DNA of 64,000 bases from RYN-133 sp963785425 (GTDB lineage: Bacteria > Actinomycetota > Actinomycetes > Mycobacteriales > Jatrophihabitantaceae): contig CAWAVG010000002.1 of the NCBI GenBank assembly GCA_963785425.1, positions 620,001 to 684,000 on the forward strand, written 5' to 3'. Within the stretch, counting starts at the first letter, position 1. Every line of letters begins with the position of its first letter. A program made the translations under genes and the position numbers. The notes beneath the pieces were generated by a model. It did no database searches, had not been told where the DNA came from, and worked only from the letters and a program-made list of their open reading frames with translations. This document shows, one piece after another, positions 36,065 to 46,530 of this stretch.

Positions 36065-36678
36065 TCGCGAGCGTCCGCGGCACCGTCGCCGCTCTCGGCC
36101 CGGACGGGGCCGTCGTGGAGGTCGGCGGCGTCGGGCTGTCGGTGTCGTGCTCGCCCGGCACGCTGGCCCGCCTGCGCCTGGGCGAGGTCGCCCGGCTGGC
36201 CACCAGCCTCGTCGTCCGCGAGGACTCCTTGACCCTCTACGGCTTCGCCGACGACGACGAGAGGGCGCTGTTCGAGCTGCTGCAGACCGCGAACGGCGTC
36301 GGGCCGAAGCTGGCCCAGACGATGCTCGCAGTGCATCCGCCGCGTGAGCTGCGCCGGGCGATCGCGACCTCCGACTACGCCGCACTCACCGCCGTCCCCG
36401 GAATCGGGCGCAAGGGCGCCGAGCGCATCGTCATCGAGCTGCGCGACCGCATCGGGTCGATCGAGGGCAGCGACGGTGGTGCCGCACGGGTCGGCATCAC
36501 CCCGGTCGCGCCGTGGCGCGACCAGCTCGCCCACGCGCTGGCCGGGCTCGGGTTCTCGGGCAAGGAGGCCGGCGACGCGATCGACGTCGTCGCCGCCGAC
36601 GTCGACCCGGGTACGGGTGAACCCGACGTGTCCGCACTCCTGCGCCGGTCCATCCAGCTCTTGGGGAGGACGAGGTGA
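36061..36678 (+). CDS. ruvA: Holliday junction branch-migration protein RuvA
   Basis: A 205-residue DNA-binding tetramer subunit that loads RuvB on Holliday junctions. Seen: MIASVRGTVAALGPDGAVVE (OB fold), two helix-hairpin-helix regions (LLQTANGVGPKLAQTML and LTAVPGIGRKGAERIVIELR), and a C-terminal domain III for RuvB contact (ALAGLGFSGKEAGDAIDVVA). Intact. Starts with ATGA at the TPR gene stop; ends overlapping the ruvB GTG. Confidence 0.95.
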   Translation: MIASVRGTVAALGPDGAVVEVGGVGLSVSCSPGTLARLRLGEVARLATSLVVREDSLTLYGFADDDERALFELLQTANGVGPKLAQTMLAVHPPRELRRAIATSDYAALTAVPGIGRKGAERIVIELRDRIGSIEGSDGGAARVGITPVAPWRDQLAHALAGLGFSGKEAGDAIDVVAADVDPGTGEPDVSALLRRSIQLLGRTR

Positions 36679-37814
36679 CCGGAGCGACGGGTGAGTCCGA
36701 CGCGACCACCGACGCGATGAGCGCTCGCGCGAAGAGCGCGCCGCCGCGCGAGCGGAGCGAGCCTGCGTTCGGATCGCAGGACGGCCCCGAGCGCAGCGAG
36801 TGGGTCAGCCAAGATCCGATCTCGGCGGCGGAAAGGGAGGTCGAGGCGTCGCTGCGGCCGAAGACACTCGGTGAGTTCATCGGCCAGCCCAAGGTGCGCG
36901 AGCAGCTCGAACTCGTGCTCGAGTCGGCCCGACGACGCAATCGACCGCCCGACCACATCCTGTTGTCCGGCCCGCCCGGGTTGGGCAAGACCAGCCTCGC
37001 CATGATCGTCGCGAGCGAGCTCGCGACCCCGATCCGGGTGACGAGCGGGCCCGCGATCGAGCGCGCGGGCGACCTCGCGGCCCTGCTCACCAGCCTCACC
37101 GAGGGCGAGGTGCTGTTCATCGACGAGATCCACCGCATCGCGCGTCCGGCCGAGGAACTGCTGTACATGGCGATGGAGGACTTCCGCGTCGACGTGGTCG
37201 TCGGCAAGGGTCCGGGGGCGACCGCGATCCCGCTCGACCTGGCGCCGTTCACGCTCGTCGGGGCGACAACCCGCGCCGGGCTGTTGACCGGCCCGCTGCG
37301 CGACCGGTTCGGGTTCACCGCGCACATGGACTTCTACGACCCGCCCGAGCTCGAGCAGGTGCTGTCGCGCTCGGCGCAGCTGCTCGACGTCGACGTCGAC
37401 GCCGACGGGGCCCGTGAGATCGCCTCGCGGTCGCGGGGCACTCCGCGGATCGCGAACCGGTTGCTGCGGCGGGTGCGCGACTACGCCGAGGTGCGTGCCG
37501 ACGGCCGGGTGACCGCGCCGATCGCCCACGCCGCCCTGGCCGTCTACGACGTCGATGACCTCGGTCTCGACCGGCTCGACCGCGCCGTGCTCGACGCGCT
37601 CGTGACCCGCTTCGGGGGCGGCCCGGTCGGTGTGGGCACGCTCGCCGTCGCGGTCGGCGAGGAGGTCGAGACCGTCGAGGAGGTCGCCGAGCCGTTCCTG
37701 GTCCGCGCCGGACTGTTGGCCCGCACCCCGCGGGGCCGGGTCGCTACGCCCGCCGCGTGGGAGCACCTCGGCGTCAGCGCCCGTCCTGAGGGCCCGACGT
37801 TGTTCGACGCGTAA
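36675..37814 (+). CDS. ruvB: Holliday junction helicase motor RuvB with repeat-derived N-terminal insert
   Basis: A 379-residue AAA+ motor. Seen: SLRPKTLGEFIGQPKVREQL, Walker A GPPGLGKTSLAM, Walker B EVLFIDEIHRI, sensor TTRAGLLTGPLRDRFG, and a winged-helix C-terminus ending EHLGVSARPEGPTLFDA. Residues about 20-48 (AKSAPPRERSEPAFGSQ and on) are not part of RuvB; they are translated from a REP-like repeat also found downstream of relA. The insert lies before the first conserved helix, in a normally variable region, so activity should survive. GTG 36675 overlaps the ruvA stop. Confidence 0.94.
   Translation: MTGATGESDATTDAMSARAKSAPPRERSEPAFGSQDGPERSEWVSQDPISAAEREVEASLRPKTLGEFIGQPKVREQLELVLESARRRNRPPDHILLSGPPGLGKTSLAMIVASELATPIRVTSGPAIERAGDLAALLTSLTEGEVLFIDEIHRIARPAEELLYMAMEDFRVDVVVGKGPGATAIPLDLAPFTLVGATTRAGLLTGPLRDRFGFTAHMDFYDPPELEQVLSRSAQLLDVDVDADGAREIASRSRGTPRIANRLLRRVRDYAEVRADGRVTAPIAHAALAVYDVDDLGLDRLDRAVLDALVTRFGGGPVGVGTLAVAVGEEVETVEEVAEPFLVRAGLLARTPRGRVATPAAWEHLGVSARPEGPTLFDA
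36742..36820 (+). repeat. REP-like palindromic element inside ruvB
   Basis: On the reverse strand this stretch reads GGATCTTGGCTGACCCACTC, then GCTGCGCTCGGGGCC, and closes CTCGCTCCGCTCGCGCGGCG. It aligns along its length with 44753-44833 downstream of relA, about four bases in five identical by eye. It is read in frame as about 28 residues of RuvB. Confidence 0.7.
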
Positions 37815-37816
37815 CC

Positions 37817-37849
37817 AGCCGCCCACCAGCCGCCCACCAGCCGCCAACC
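37817..37849. repeat. Three tandem 11-base repeats
   Basis: CAGCCGCCCAC is repeated at 37817-37827 and 37828-37838, with a third imperfect copy at 37839-37849, between the ruvB stop and the yajC promoter. Confidence 0.8.
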
Positions 37850-37860
37850 CCGACGCGGCG

Positions 37861-37866
37861 TAGTTT
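37861..37866 (+). promoter_or_regulatory. -10 box (TAGTTT) of yajC
   Basis: TAGTTT followed by 6 bases and the yajC GTG at 37873, the leaderless geometry. Confidence 0.45.
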
Positions 37867-37872
37867 GAGGGT

Positions 37873-38247
37873 GTGTTGTGGCCCTATCTCGTCGTGTTCG
37901 TGCTGCTCGGGACGCTGCTCCTGGTCAGCGTCCGTAACCGCAAGCGGGCGATGGCGGAGCAGGTCGAGCGCGCCGGACGTATCGACGTGGGCACCGAGGT
38001 GATGACGACCTCGGGCCTGTACGGCACGGTCGTCGCCAAGCAGGGCGACGGCACCGTGCTGCTCTCGATCGCGCCCGGGGTCGAGGTGAAGTGGGCCGCG
38101 GCGGCGCTGCGCGACGCGTCGTCGCTCTCGACCGACTACCGCCGCGGGCTCGACGAGCACGCTGCCGATGCCGACCCCGATGCCGATCCCGATGCCGACG
38201 TTGCGGGTGAGGAACCCACGATTCACAAGTCGGACGACGGGGCATAA
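37873..38247 (+). CDS. yajC: Preprotein translocase subunit YajC
   Basis: A 124-residue single-helix protein of the SecDF-YajC complex. Seen: the N-terminal helix WPYLVVFVLLGTLLLVSVRN, then RKRAMAEQVERAGRIDVGTE, VMTTSGLYGTVVAKQGDGTV and VEVKWAAAALRDA, all standard for YajC. The C-terminal tail is acidic with repeated Asp-Ala/Asp-Pro (DADPDADPDADVAGEE), encoded by a short GC-rich tandem run. It precedes secD as usual. GTG start, probably leaderless. Confidence 0.9.
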   Translation: MLWPYLVVFVLLGTLLLVSVRNRKRAMAEQVERAGRIDVGTEVMTTSGLYGTVVAKQGDGTVLLSIAPGVEVKWAAAALRDASSLSTDYRRGLDEHAADADPDADPDADVAGEEPTIHKSDDGA

Positions 38248-38350
38248 GCGGGGCGCCCAGCAGCGTCGGTCATACTGAGGCACCGGGTGCACCGGCTCGG
38301 CGCACCCGCGCGTCAGGCTGCCCGCTGAACCAATGAGGAGTGCATTCCCC

Positions 38351-40567
38351 GTGGCACCACCCGCCGGAACGCTGCGCGTCGGGCGTTATTTCCTGGCCCT
38401 CGCTGCGCTGATGGCGCTGCTGTACGCGATCGTCTTCGTCGGCTCGCGCCACACGCCCAAACTCGGCATCGACCTGGTCGGCGGCACCGAGGTGCGCTTC
38501 ACGGCGGTGACGCAGGGCGGGGGAGTGCCCCCTGCATCGAGCATGACCGAGGCCCGCCAGATCCTGTCCGAGCGTGTCAACGGCACCGGCGTCACCCAGG
38601 CCACGGTTGCTGTCCAGGGCAACAACCAGCTGGTGGTCGACATCCCGGGTCAGGACGCGACCGACGTCCAGTCGCTCGGCGCGGCAGCAGTGCTCAACTT
38701 CCGCGGTGTCGTCGCCCCGCCGGTCGTCGTGACCTGCGGGACGGCCGCGACCTCCCCGAGCGGCAGCACGACGCCCGGCTCGTCGCCGACGGGTAGCTCG
38801 ACCGGGTCGAGTTCATCGGCTCCGGCGTCGAGCAGTTCGTCCTCGGGCGGGGCGAAGGCGGGCCTGCCGGCGCCGTCGCACTCCGGCGCGGTCGCGAGCG
38901 CAACGCCGCTGGGTAAGCCCAAGAGCTCCGGCTCGGCGACGACCTCGGCGAGCCCCACCTCCACACCGACCAGCAGCACCACGCCGACCAGCAGCACCAC
39001 GCCGACCAGCAGCACCACACCGAGCACGTCGCCGACGGCCGTCGCCCCGACCGCGTCGGCCACCTGCAGCAAAACTTCCGTGAGCGACGCCGCCAAGGCG
39101 GGTGGGTTCGCCGTCCCGCTCACCGACACCGACTACAACAAGCTCTCGCAGACCGACCAGACCCAGTTGCAGGCTGCAGTGAGCAGCTTCGACTGCAAGT
39201 CGGCCTCGTCCGAGCCCGATCTGCCCAAGTCCTACTTCATCGCCTGCGCGCCGGCGACCGACTACAGCCCGACGGCGCCAAAGACCCAGAACGTTGCCTT
39301 CCTGCTCGGCCCGGTCATCGTGGCCGGCAGCCAGATCGACACGGCCGACGCGCTCGCGCCGAACGCGGCGCAGGGGCAGTTCGGTTGGTCGGTGCAGGTC
39401 TCGCTGAAGGGCAGCGGCCAGTCGGCCTGGGCCGGGTACACCAGCGCGCACAACGTTTCCGGCGACCAGAATGCGCCCGGTGTGACCAGCTGCGGGCAGA
39501 GCTCGACGCCATGCGCCGACTACGTGGGCTTCACCCTCGACGGCAAGGTCATCTCTGCGCCGGTCAACCTCAACGCGATCAACGGCCAGAACACCCAGAT
39601 CACCGGCAACTTCAACAGCGACTCCGCGACGACTCTCGCCAACCAGCTGAAGTTCGGTGCGCTGCCGCTGTCCTTCCACGCGCAGAAGGCCGAAACCGTG
39701 TCGGCGACGCTGGGTACGGCGCAGCTCAAGGCCGGCCTGCTCGCCGGCGGTATCGGGCTGCTGCTCGTCGTCATCTATTCGCTGATCTACTACCGCGCAC
39801 TCGGTCTGGTCACCATCGCGTCGCTGCTGGTCTCCGGCGCGCTCACCTACGGCAGCCTCGTGATGCTCGGTACCCAGATCGGGTTCACCCTGAGCCTGGC
39901 CGGAATCGCCGGCTTCATCGTCGCGGTCGGCATCACCGCCGACTCGTTCGTGGTGTTCTTCGAACGGCTCAAGGACGAGGTGCACGAAGGCAGATCGGTG
40001 CGCGTAGCCGTGCCGCGGGCGTGGGTCCGGGCGCGCCGCACGATCCTGTCGGCCGACACGGTGTCGTTCCTCGCAGCCGCGGTGCTCTATTACTTCACCA
40101 CCGACGAGGTGCGCGGCTTCGCGTTCACCCTGGGCCTGTCGACGATCCTCGACCTGGTCGTGGTCTTCCTGTTCACCCACCCACTCGTGTCGCTGCTGTC
40201 GCGTTCGCGCGCGTTCGGCTCGGCGCGCTTCACCGGCCTGGACTCGTTGCGCTCCGGCCCGGCGATCGCCCCGGCGCCGACGCCGCGCGCGCGTCCGGCG
40301 CGTGGCGCCACGTCCACTGCCGTCCTCGAGCGCGAAGCGACGACGACGCAGGACGGGTTCGACGAGGTCGACGATCCGGAGCCGGTGAACGACGTGCGCG
40401 AGGACGAGCCGGTGGGGGACGAGTCCGTCGAGCCCGATACAGCTGAGGAGGCCGACGACGCTGCCGAGCGCCGCCGCACGACCCCCGAGCCCGGCTCGGC
40501 GGCCGAGCGCGCTGCCGCGCGGCGGGCCCGGCTGCGCGGGAACCCTGACGAGAAGGGCAAGAACTGA
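38351..40567 (+). CDS. secD: Protein translocase subunit SecD with long Ser/Thr/Pro insert
   Basis: A 738-residue SecD, which uses the proton gradient to help pull exported proteins through SecYEG. Seen: helix 1 (YFLALAALMALLYAIVFVGS), LGIDLVGGTEVRFTAV (P1 start), LVVDIPGQDATDVQSLG, and a C-terminal block of five helices with LAGIAGFIVAVGITADSFVV, FERLKDEVHEGRSVRVAV and the final FLFTHPLVSLL. Residues about 128-242 form a Ser/Thr/Pro/Gly insert facing outside; a long charged cytoplasmic tail ends it. GTG 38351 was chosen: GAGGAG lies about 10 bases upstream; an ATG at 38333 adds six residues. Intact. Confidence 0.93.
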   Translation: MAPPAGTLRVGRYFLALAALMALLYAIVFVGSRHTPKLGIDLVGGTEVRFTAVTQGGGVPPASSMTEARQILSERVNGTGVTQATVAVQGNNQLVVDIPGQDATDVQSLGAAAVLNFRGVVAPPVVVTCGTAATSPSGSTTPGSSPTGSSTGSSSSAPASSSSSSGGAKAGLPAPSHSGAVASATPLGKPKSSGSATTSASPTSTPTSSTTPTSSTTPTSSTTPSTSPTAVAPTASATCSKTSVSDAAKAGGFAVPLTDTDYNKLSQTDQTQLQAAVSSFDCKSASSEPDLPKSYFIACAPATDYSPTAPKTQNVAFLLGPVIVAGSQIDTADALAPNAAQGQFGWSVQVSLKGSGQSAWAGYTSAHNVSGDQNAPGVTSCGQSSTPCADYVGFTLDGKVISAPVNLNAINGQNTQITGNFNSDSATTLANQLKFGALPLSFHAQKAETVSATLGTAQLKAGLLAGGIGLLLVVIYSLIYYRALGLVTIASLLVSGALTYGSLVMLGTQIGFTLSLAGIAGFIVAVGITADSFVVFFERLKDEVHEGRSVRVAVPRAWVRARRTILSADTVSFLAAAVLYYFTTDEVRGFAFTLGLSTILDLVVVFLFTHPLVSLLSRSRAFGSARFTGLDSLRSGPAIAPAPTPRARPARGATSTAVLEREATTTQDGFDEVDDPEPVNDVREDEPVGDESVEPDTAEEADDAAERRRTTPEPGSAAERAAARRARLRGNPDEKGKN
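38968..39021 (+). repeat. Three tandem 18-base repeats inside secD
   Basis: The unit GACCAGCAGCACCACGCC occurs three times in a row (38968, 38986, 39004; the last with one change). It encodes repeated TSSTTP within the secD insert, a site likely to vary in copy number between strains. Confidence 0.85.
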
Positions 40568-41684
40568 TGTCAGGACGCATCCGGCGCCTATACCGCGGCG
40601 AGACGAACATCCAGTTCATCGCGACGCGGAAACGGTGGTACCTCGCATCGGCGATCATGCTGGTGATCTGCATCGCCAGCATCATCGTCCGTGGCTTCAA
40701 CTTCGGCATCGACTTCTCCGGCGGCACGCAATTCGCGATTCCGTCGCAAGGCGGCAGGATCACGACGTCGCAGGTCGACACGGCCTTCGCCGACGCGGGC
40801 GTGTCGTCGGCCGAAGCCGCGCAGCTCGTCGGTTCGGGATCGGCGGAGACGGTCCGCGTCAAGACGGGCAGCCTCGACGTCGCCGAGCAGAGCAAGGTGC
40901 AGCGCACGGTCGCCAAGGAACTGCATCTCCGACAGGCGCGGTCAACACCGACAGTGTCGGGTCCGACTGGGGACACGACGTCACCGTCAAGGCCATCGAG
41001 GGCCTGATCGTCTTCCTGATCGTCGTGTCGATCTACATCGCGATCAGGTTCCAGTGGCGGATGGCCGTCGGCGGCATCGTCGCCCTGTTCCACGACCTGC
41101 TGATCGCGGCCGGCATCTACTCGATCGTCGGTTTCGAGGTGACCCCCTCGACGATCGTCGGCCTGCTGACCATCCTCGGTTTCTCGCTCTACGACACGGT
41201 GGTCGTCTACGACAAGGTCGCCGAGAACTCGCGCGATCTGCTCGCCGGCTCGCGAATGACTTATTCCGACGCGGCGAACCTGGCCGTGAACCAGACGCTG
41301 ATGCGCTCGATCAACACCTCTCTGATCGGCTTGCTGCCAGTGGCGGGGCTGCTGTTCGTCGGTGCCGGCATCCTCGGCGTGGGCACCATCAAGGACCTGG
41401 CGCTGATCCTGTTCGTCGGGCTGGCCTCCGGTGCGTACTCGTCGTTGTTCCTCGCGACGCCGATCGTCGTCGACCTCACCGAACGCACCCCCGAGTACCA
41501 GGCGCTCACCAAGCGTGTCGTCGCGAAGCGCTCGGCCGAGGCCAGGCGCGCCGCGGAGGAAGCCGAACTGGCCGCCGCCGGCATCGTCCGCGAGCGCCCG
41601 CTGCGGCGCAGCAGCGGCCCGGCTCCCGCGCCCAGACCCGGCGTGCGCCCGAATCGACGCACCGGGCCCAGGCGCGGCCGGTGA
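40567..41684 (+). CDS. secF: Protein translocase subunit SecF (frameshifted)
   Basis: SecF pairs with SecD. Seen: RKRWYLASAIMLVICIASII (helix 1), FNFGIDFSGGTQFAIPSQGG, then after a break VGSDWGHDVTVKAIEGLIVF, LLTILGFSLYDTVVVYDKVA and NQTLMRSINTSLIGLLPVAG, the SecF hallmarks. The frame shifts once near 40,930, where ELHL should join PTGAVNTDSV. The C-terminus is basic (GVRPNRRTGPRRGR). TGATG couples it to secD; its stop overlaps apt. Confidence 0.92.
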
Positions 41685-42199
41685 CCGTTGCCGAGCTGAT
41701 CGCGGGCCGGCTGCGAAACGTCCCCGACTTCCCGACGCCGGGCATCCAGTTCAAGGACATCACCCCGCTCCTCGCCGACGCGGACGCGTTCGCCACCGTC
41801 GTCAGCGAGCTGGCCGCGGTGGCGCCCCAGGTCGATGTGGTCGCCGGCATCGAGGCCCGCGGGTTCCTGCTGGCCGGCGCGATCGCCGGCCAGCTCGGTC
41901 GCGGGCTCGTGCCGGTACGCAAGGCCGGCAAGTTGCCGCCGCCGACGCTGCGTGCCTCGTACGACCTCGAATACGGCTCGGCCGAGATCGAGGTACCCCC
42001 GGACCTGTTGGACGGGCGCACCGTGCTGGTGGTCGACGACGTCCTCGCGACCGGCGGCACGATGCGTGCGGCGAGCGACCTGATCACGCGCGCCGGCGGC
42101 AACGTCGTCGCGTTGGCTGTGATCCTCGAACTCGGCTTCCTGGACGGCCGCACCGCACTCGCCGGCCTCGCGCCGCTGACCGCGCTGTTGACGCTCTGA
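41681..42199 (+). CDS. apt: Adenine phosphoribosyltransferase
   Basis: A 172-residue purine salvage enzyme making AMP from adenine and PRPP. Seen: VPDFPTPGIQFKDITPLLAD, GIEARGFLLAGAIAGQLGRG, VPVRKAGKLPPPTLRASYDL and the PRPP-binding RTVLVVDDVLATGGTMRAAS. Full length and intact. GTG 41681 overlaps the secF stop; the order secF-apt-relA is conserved in actinobacteria. Confidence 0.95.
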   Translation: MTVAELIAGRLRNVPDFPTPGIQFKDITPLLADADAFATVVSELAAVAPQVDVVAGIEARGFLLAGAIAGQLGRGLVPVRKAGKLPPPTLRASYDLEYGSAEIEVPPDLLDGRTVLVVDDVLATGGTMRAASDLITRAGGNVVALAVILELGFLDGRTALAGLAPLTALLTL

Positions 42200-42241
42200 G
42201 CACCGCAGCCGGGGAGCCGGGCGAGAATACTTGTCGCCCTC

Positions 42242-42288
42242 TAGACTTTGCGGTGGAAGAACCTCGCAGAACAGGGGAGCTTCGCTGA
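42242..42288 (+). other. Promoter-like box and 11-codon mini-ORF upstream of relA
   Basis: TAGACT (42242-42247) lies 5 bases before GTG 42253, which opens an ORF of 11 codons (VEEPRRTGELR) ending at TGA 42286-42288. relA starts 126 bases further on. It may be a leader peptide, or, because indels are frequent in this part of the window, the true relA N-terminus before a frame break. Confidence 0.35.
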
Positions 42289-42413
42289 AGTCAGACGCCG
42301 TCACGCCGCGCTCGGCCGAGCCGGTGAGCGCTTGCCGCGCCACCGGTCGATCTTGCCGCCGTCCGCGCAGCGCGGCCGACCGCCGGCGAAGCGGCGCCGA
42401 GCCGCCGCGTCCA

Positions 42414-44742
<2,329 letters not shown>

Positions 44743-44752
44743 TTCGCCGAGG

Positions 44753-44833
44753 ATTCGATCTGGTCTGACCCGCTCGCTGCGCTCGGGGCCACCCTGCGAT
44801 CGAAAGCTGCAAGCTCGCTGCGCTCGCGCAGCC
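44753..44833 (+). repeat. REP-like palindromic element downstream of relA
   Basis: Contains GGTCTGACCCGCTCGCTGCG, CTCGGGGCCACCCTGCGATC and CAAGCTCGCTGCGCTCGCGC. It aligns with the reverse complement of the element inside ruvB (36742-36820). It lies between the convergent relA and FKBP genes. Confidence 0.7.
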
Positions 44834-44910
44834 GGCGAGGTCGGCGCGAAGCCGGCTCGCCCTGCGGGGCTCGCCGGCTTGCACCTCCCGTGGTGGTCGT
44901 TTCCAAATCT

Positions 44911-45031
44911 GCTTTGCCCCGCTGAGGCTCGTGATTCGCGCGTTCCAGCGTGCTTTCGCGGGGCAAGGCGGCGGCTTTGCCCCGCTGATGCACGTGATCT
45001 GCGCGTTCCAGCGTGCTTTGGCGGGGCGAAG
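44911..45031. repeat. Two tandem stem-loop repeats between relA and the FKBP gene
   Basis: Copy A (44911-44967) and copy B (44974-45031) share GCTTTGCCCCGCTGA, CGTGAT, GCGCGTTCCAGCGTGCTTT and GCGGGGC, with a 63-base period. Each starts TTTGCCCCGC and ends GCGGGGC, so each can fold into a stem. The 325-base gap between relA and the FKBP gene holds these, the REP-like element, and a further inverted repeat (GCCGGCGAG at 44831 with CTCGCCGGC near 44873); no gene is seen in it. A bidirectional terminator role is plausible. Confidence 0.75.
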
Positions 45032-45067
45032 CGCAACGGGTGTGCCCCTGAAAGCGGTGCGCGTCGG

Positions 45068-45786
45068 CTAGTTGACGGCCTTGAGGTCGACGATGAAGAC
45101 CAGCGGTGAGTTGGCGGGGATGGCGGGGGGACTGCCGGTCTTCCCGTAGCCGAGGGCCGACGGCATGATGATGATCCGGCGGCCGCCGACCTTCATGCCG
45201 GCGATGCCCTTGGTGCCGCCGATGCCCTCGGTGAAACCGTCGATGACGCGGCCGGGGCCGAGGGTGAAGGTGGCCGGTTGCGCCGCGCTTCCACGACGAG
45301 TCGAAGTACTTGCCGTCCTTGTAGAGCGCGCCGTAGTACTGCACGGTGACCGACGAGGTCGGCTTCGCTGCCGCGCCCTTGCCGGTCACCAGGTCCTTGA
45401 CCTCGAGGTTCTTCGGATCGCCCGACCCCTTCGACGTCACCACCGGGTAGCCCTTGAGGTCGGTCGGCGCCCTTGACGGTGACGCCGTTGAACGTGACGG
45501 CAGCGCCCTTGGCCGGCGGGTAGGACGTCGTCGGCGACGGTGACGGCGAGGTCAGCGTGTTGGTCGGCGAGGTCGAGGGTTTCTTGTTCGCGGCGGGGGC
45601 GGGCTTGTCGCTGCCGCTGTTCGCCCAGATGACGACGATGATGATGACCGCGATGATCGCGATCGTTCCGGCGATCGATGAGATCAGCGTCACCCGCCGG
45701 CGCCGCGCCTCCCGCTCCTCGCGGCGCTGCAACTGGCGTTCAAGATGACGGCGCGCGGTCTCTCGGCGCTGCTTGTTCGTCGGCAC
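45068..45786 (-). CDS. Membrane-anchored FKBP-type peptidyl-prolyl isomerase (frameshifted)
   Basis: About 240 residues. N-terminus: very basic (RRETARRHLERQLQRREERE), then one membrane helix (VTLISSIAGTIAIIAVIIIV), a Ser/Thr/Pro linker, and an FKBP domain outside: SVTVQYYGALYKDGKYFDSS, VIDGFTEGIGGTKGIAGMKV, GGRRIIIMPSALGYG, and PANSPLVFIVDLKAV. Breaks near 45,470, 45,285 and 45,155. It should assist folding of exported proteins. Mycobacteria have a cyclophilin-type isomerase at this position, so the fold differs while the place is the same. Confidence 0.86.
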
Positions 45787-45857
45787 GAGGGGGAAGTCTA
45801 CGAAAGTCCTTCTAGGTACGCGCTGTGTGACCCCGAAATCGTCCGGCCCGCTCTCGG

Positions 45858-45863
45858 TAGGCT
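45858..45863 (+). promoter_or_regulatory. -10 box (TAGGCT) of the metallo-hydrolase gene
   Basis: TAGGCT followed by 6 bases and GTG 45870; leaderless geometry. Confidence 0.5.
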
Positions 45864-45869
45864 CATGAA

Positions 45870-46530
45870 GTGTTCATCGCAGGCTTCCCGTCAGAGGTGA
45901 CCGCCACCAACTGCTGGGTGGTCGCCCCGGGAGCCGGCGAGCAGTGCATCGTCATCGATCCGGGCATCGGCGTCGGCCCGCAGCTGGACGAGGTGATCGC
46001 CGAGAACCGGCTGCACCCGGTGGCCGTGCTGCTGACCCACGGGCACATCGACCACACGTTCTCGGTCGTGCCGGTGTGCCAGGCCCGCGACGTGCCCGCC
46101 TACATCCATCCGCGCGATCGCGAACAGCTGACCGACCCGTGGTCGGGGATCAACATGCCGAAGGGCTCGCCGATGTTCGGCTCGCTCACCTTCGCCGAGC
46201 CGGACGACGTGCGCGAGCTGGGCGACGGCGACAAGGTCGTCACTCGCCGGCCTCGACTTCCGGGTGCGCCACGCTCCTGGTCACACGAAGGGCTCGGTCG
46301 TGTTCGGTCTCGCTGCCGACGACGAGCCGATCCTGTTCAGCGGCGACGTGCTGTTCGCCGGCTCCATCGGACGTGTCGACTTCCCCGGCGGGTCGATGGC
46401 CGACATGCAGCGCTCACTGCGCGAGGTCATCCTGCCGATGGACGACGCAACCGTCGTGCATGCCGGGCACGGCCCGTCCACCACCATCGCGCGAGAGCGC
46501 GCCACGAACCCCTTCCTCCAAGAGACATGA
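45870..46530 (+). CDS. Metallo-beta-lactamase-fold hydrolase, glyoxalase II-like (frameshifted)
   Basis: About 220 residues. Seen: CWVVAPGAGEQCIVIDPG, the zinc motif LLTHGHIDHTFSVVPV (HxHxDH), VRHAPGHTKGSVVFGL with the next His, LFSGDVLFAGSIGRVDFPGG with the bridging Asp, and VVHAGHGPSTTIARERATNP with the last His. This is the YcbL/hydroxyacylglutathione hydrolase-like group that sits beside hisS in actinobacteria. One break near 46,245. GTG 45870 is the start; TGA overlaps the hisS ATG. The physiological thioester is unknown. Confidence 0.88.

Noticed and set aside
38968..39021. Regular 18-base repeats as a possible CRISPR array
   Set aside because: Units are directly adjacent without spacers and lie in frame inside secD.
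44911..45031. Two-copy repeat as a minimal CRISPR
   Set aside because: Only two copies, each with internal stem arms, no cas genes and no fixed spacer.
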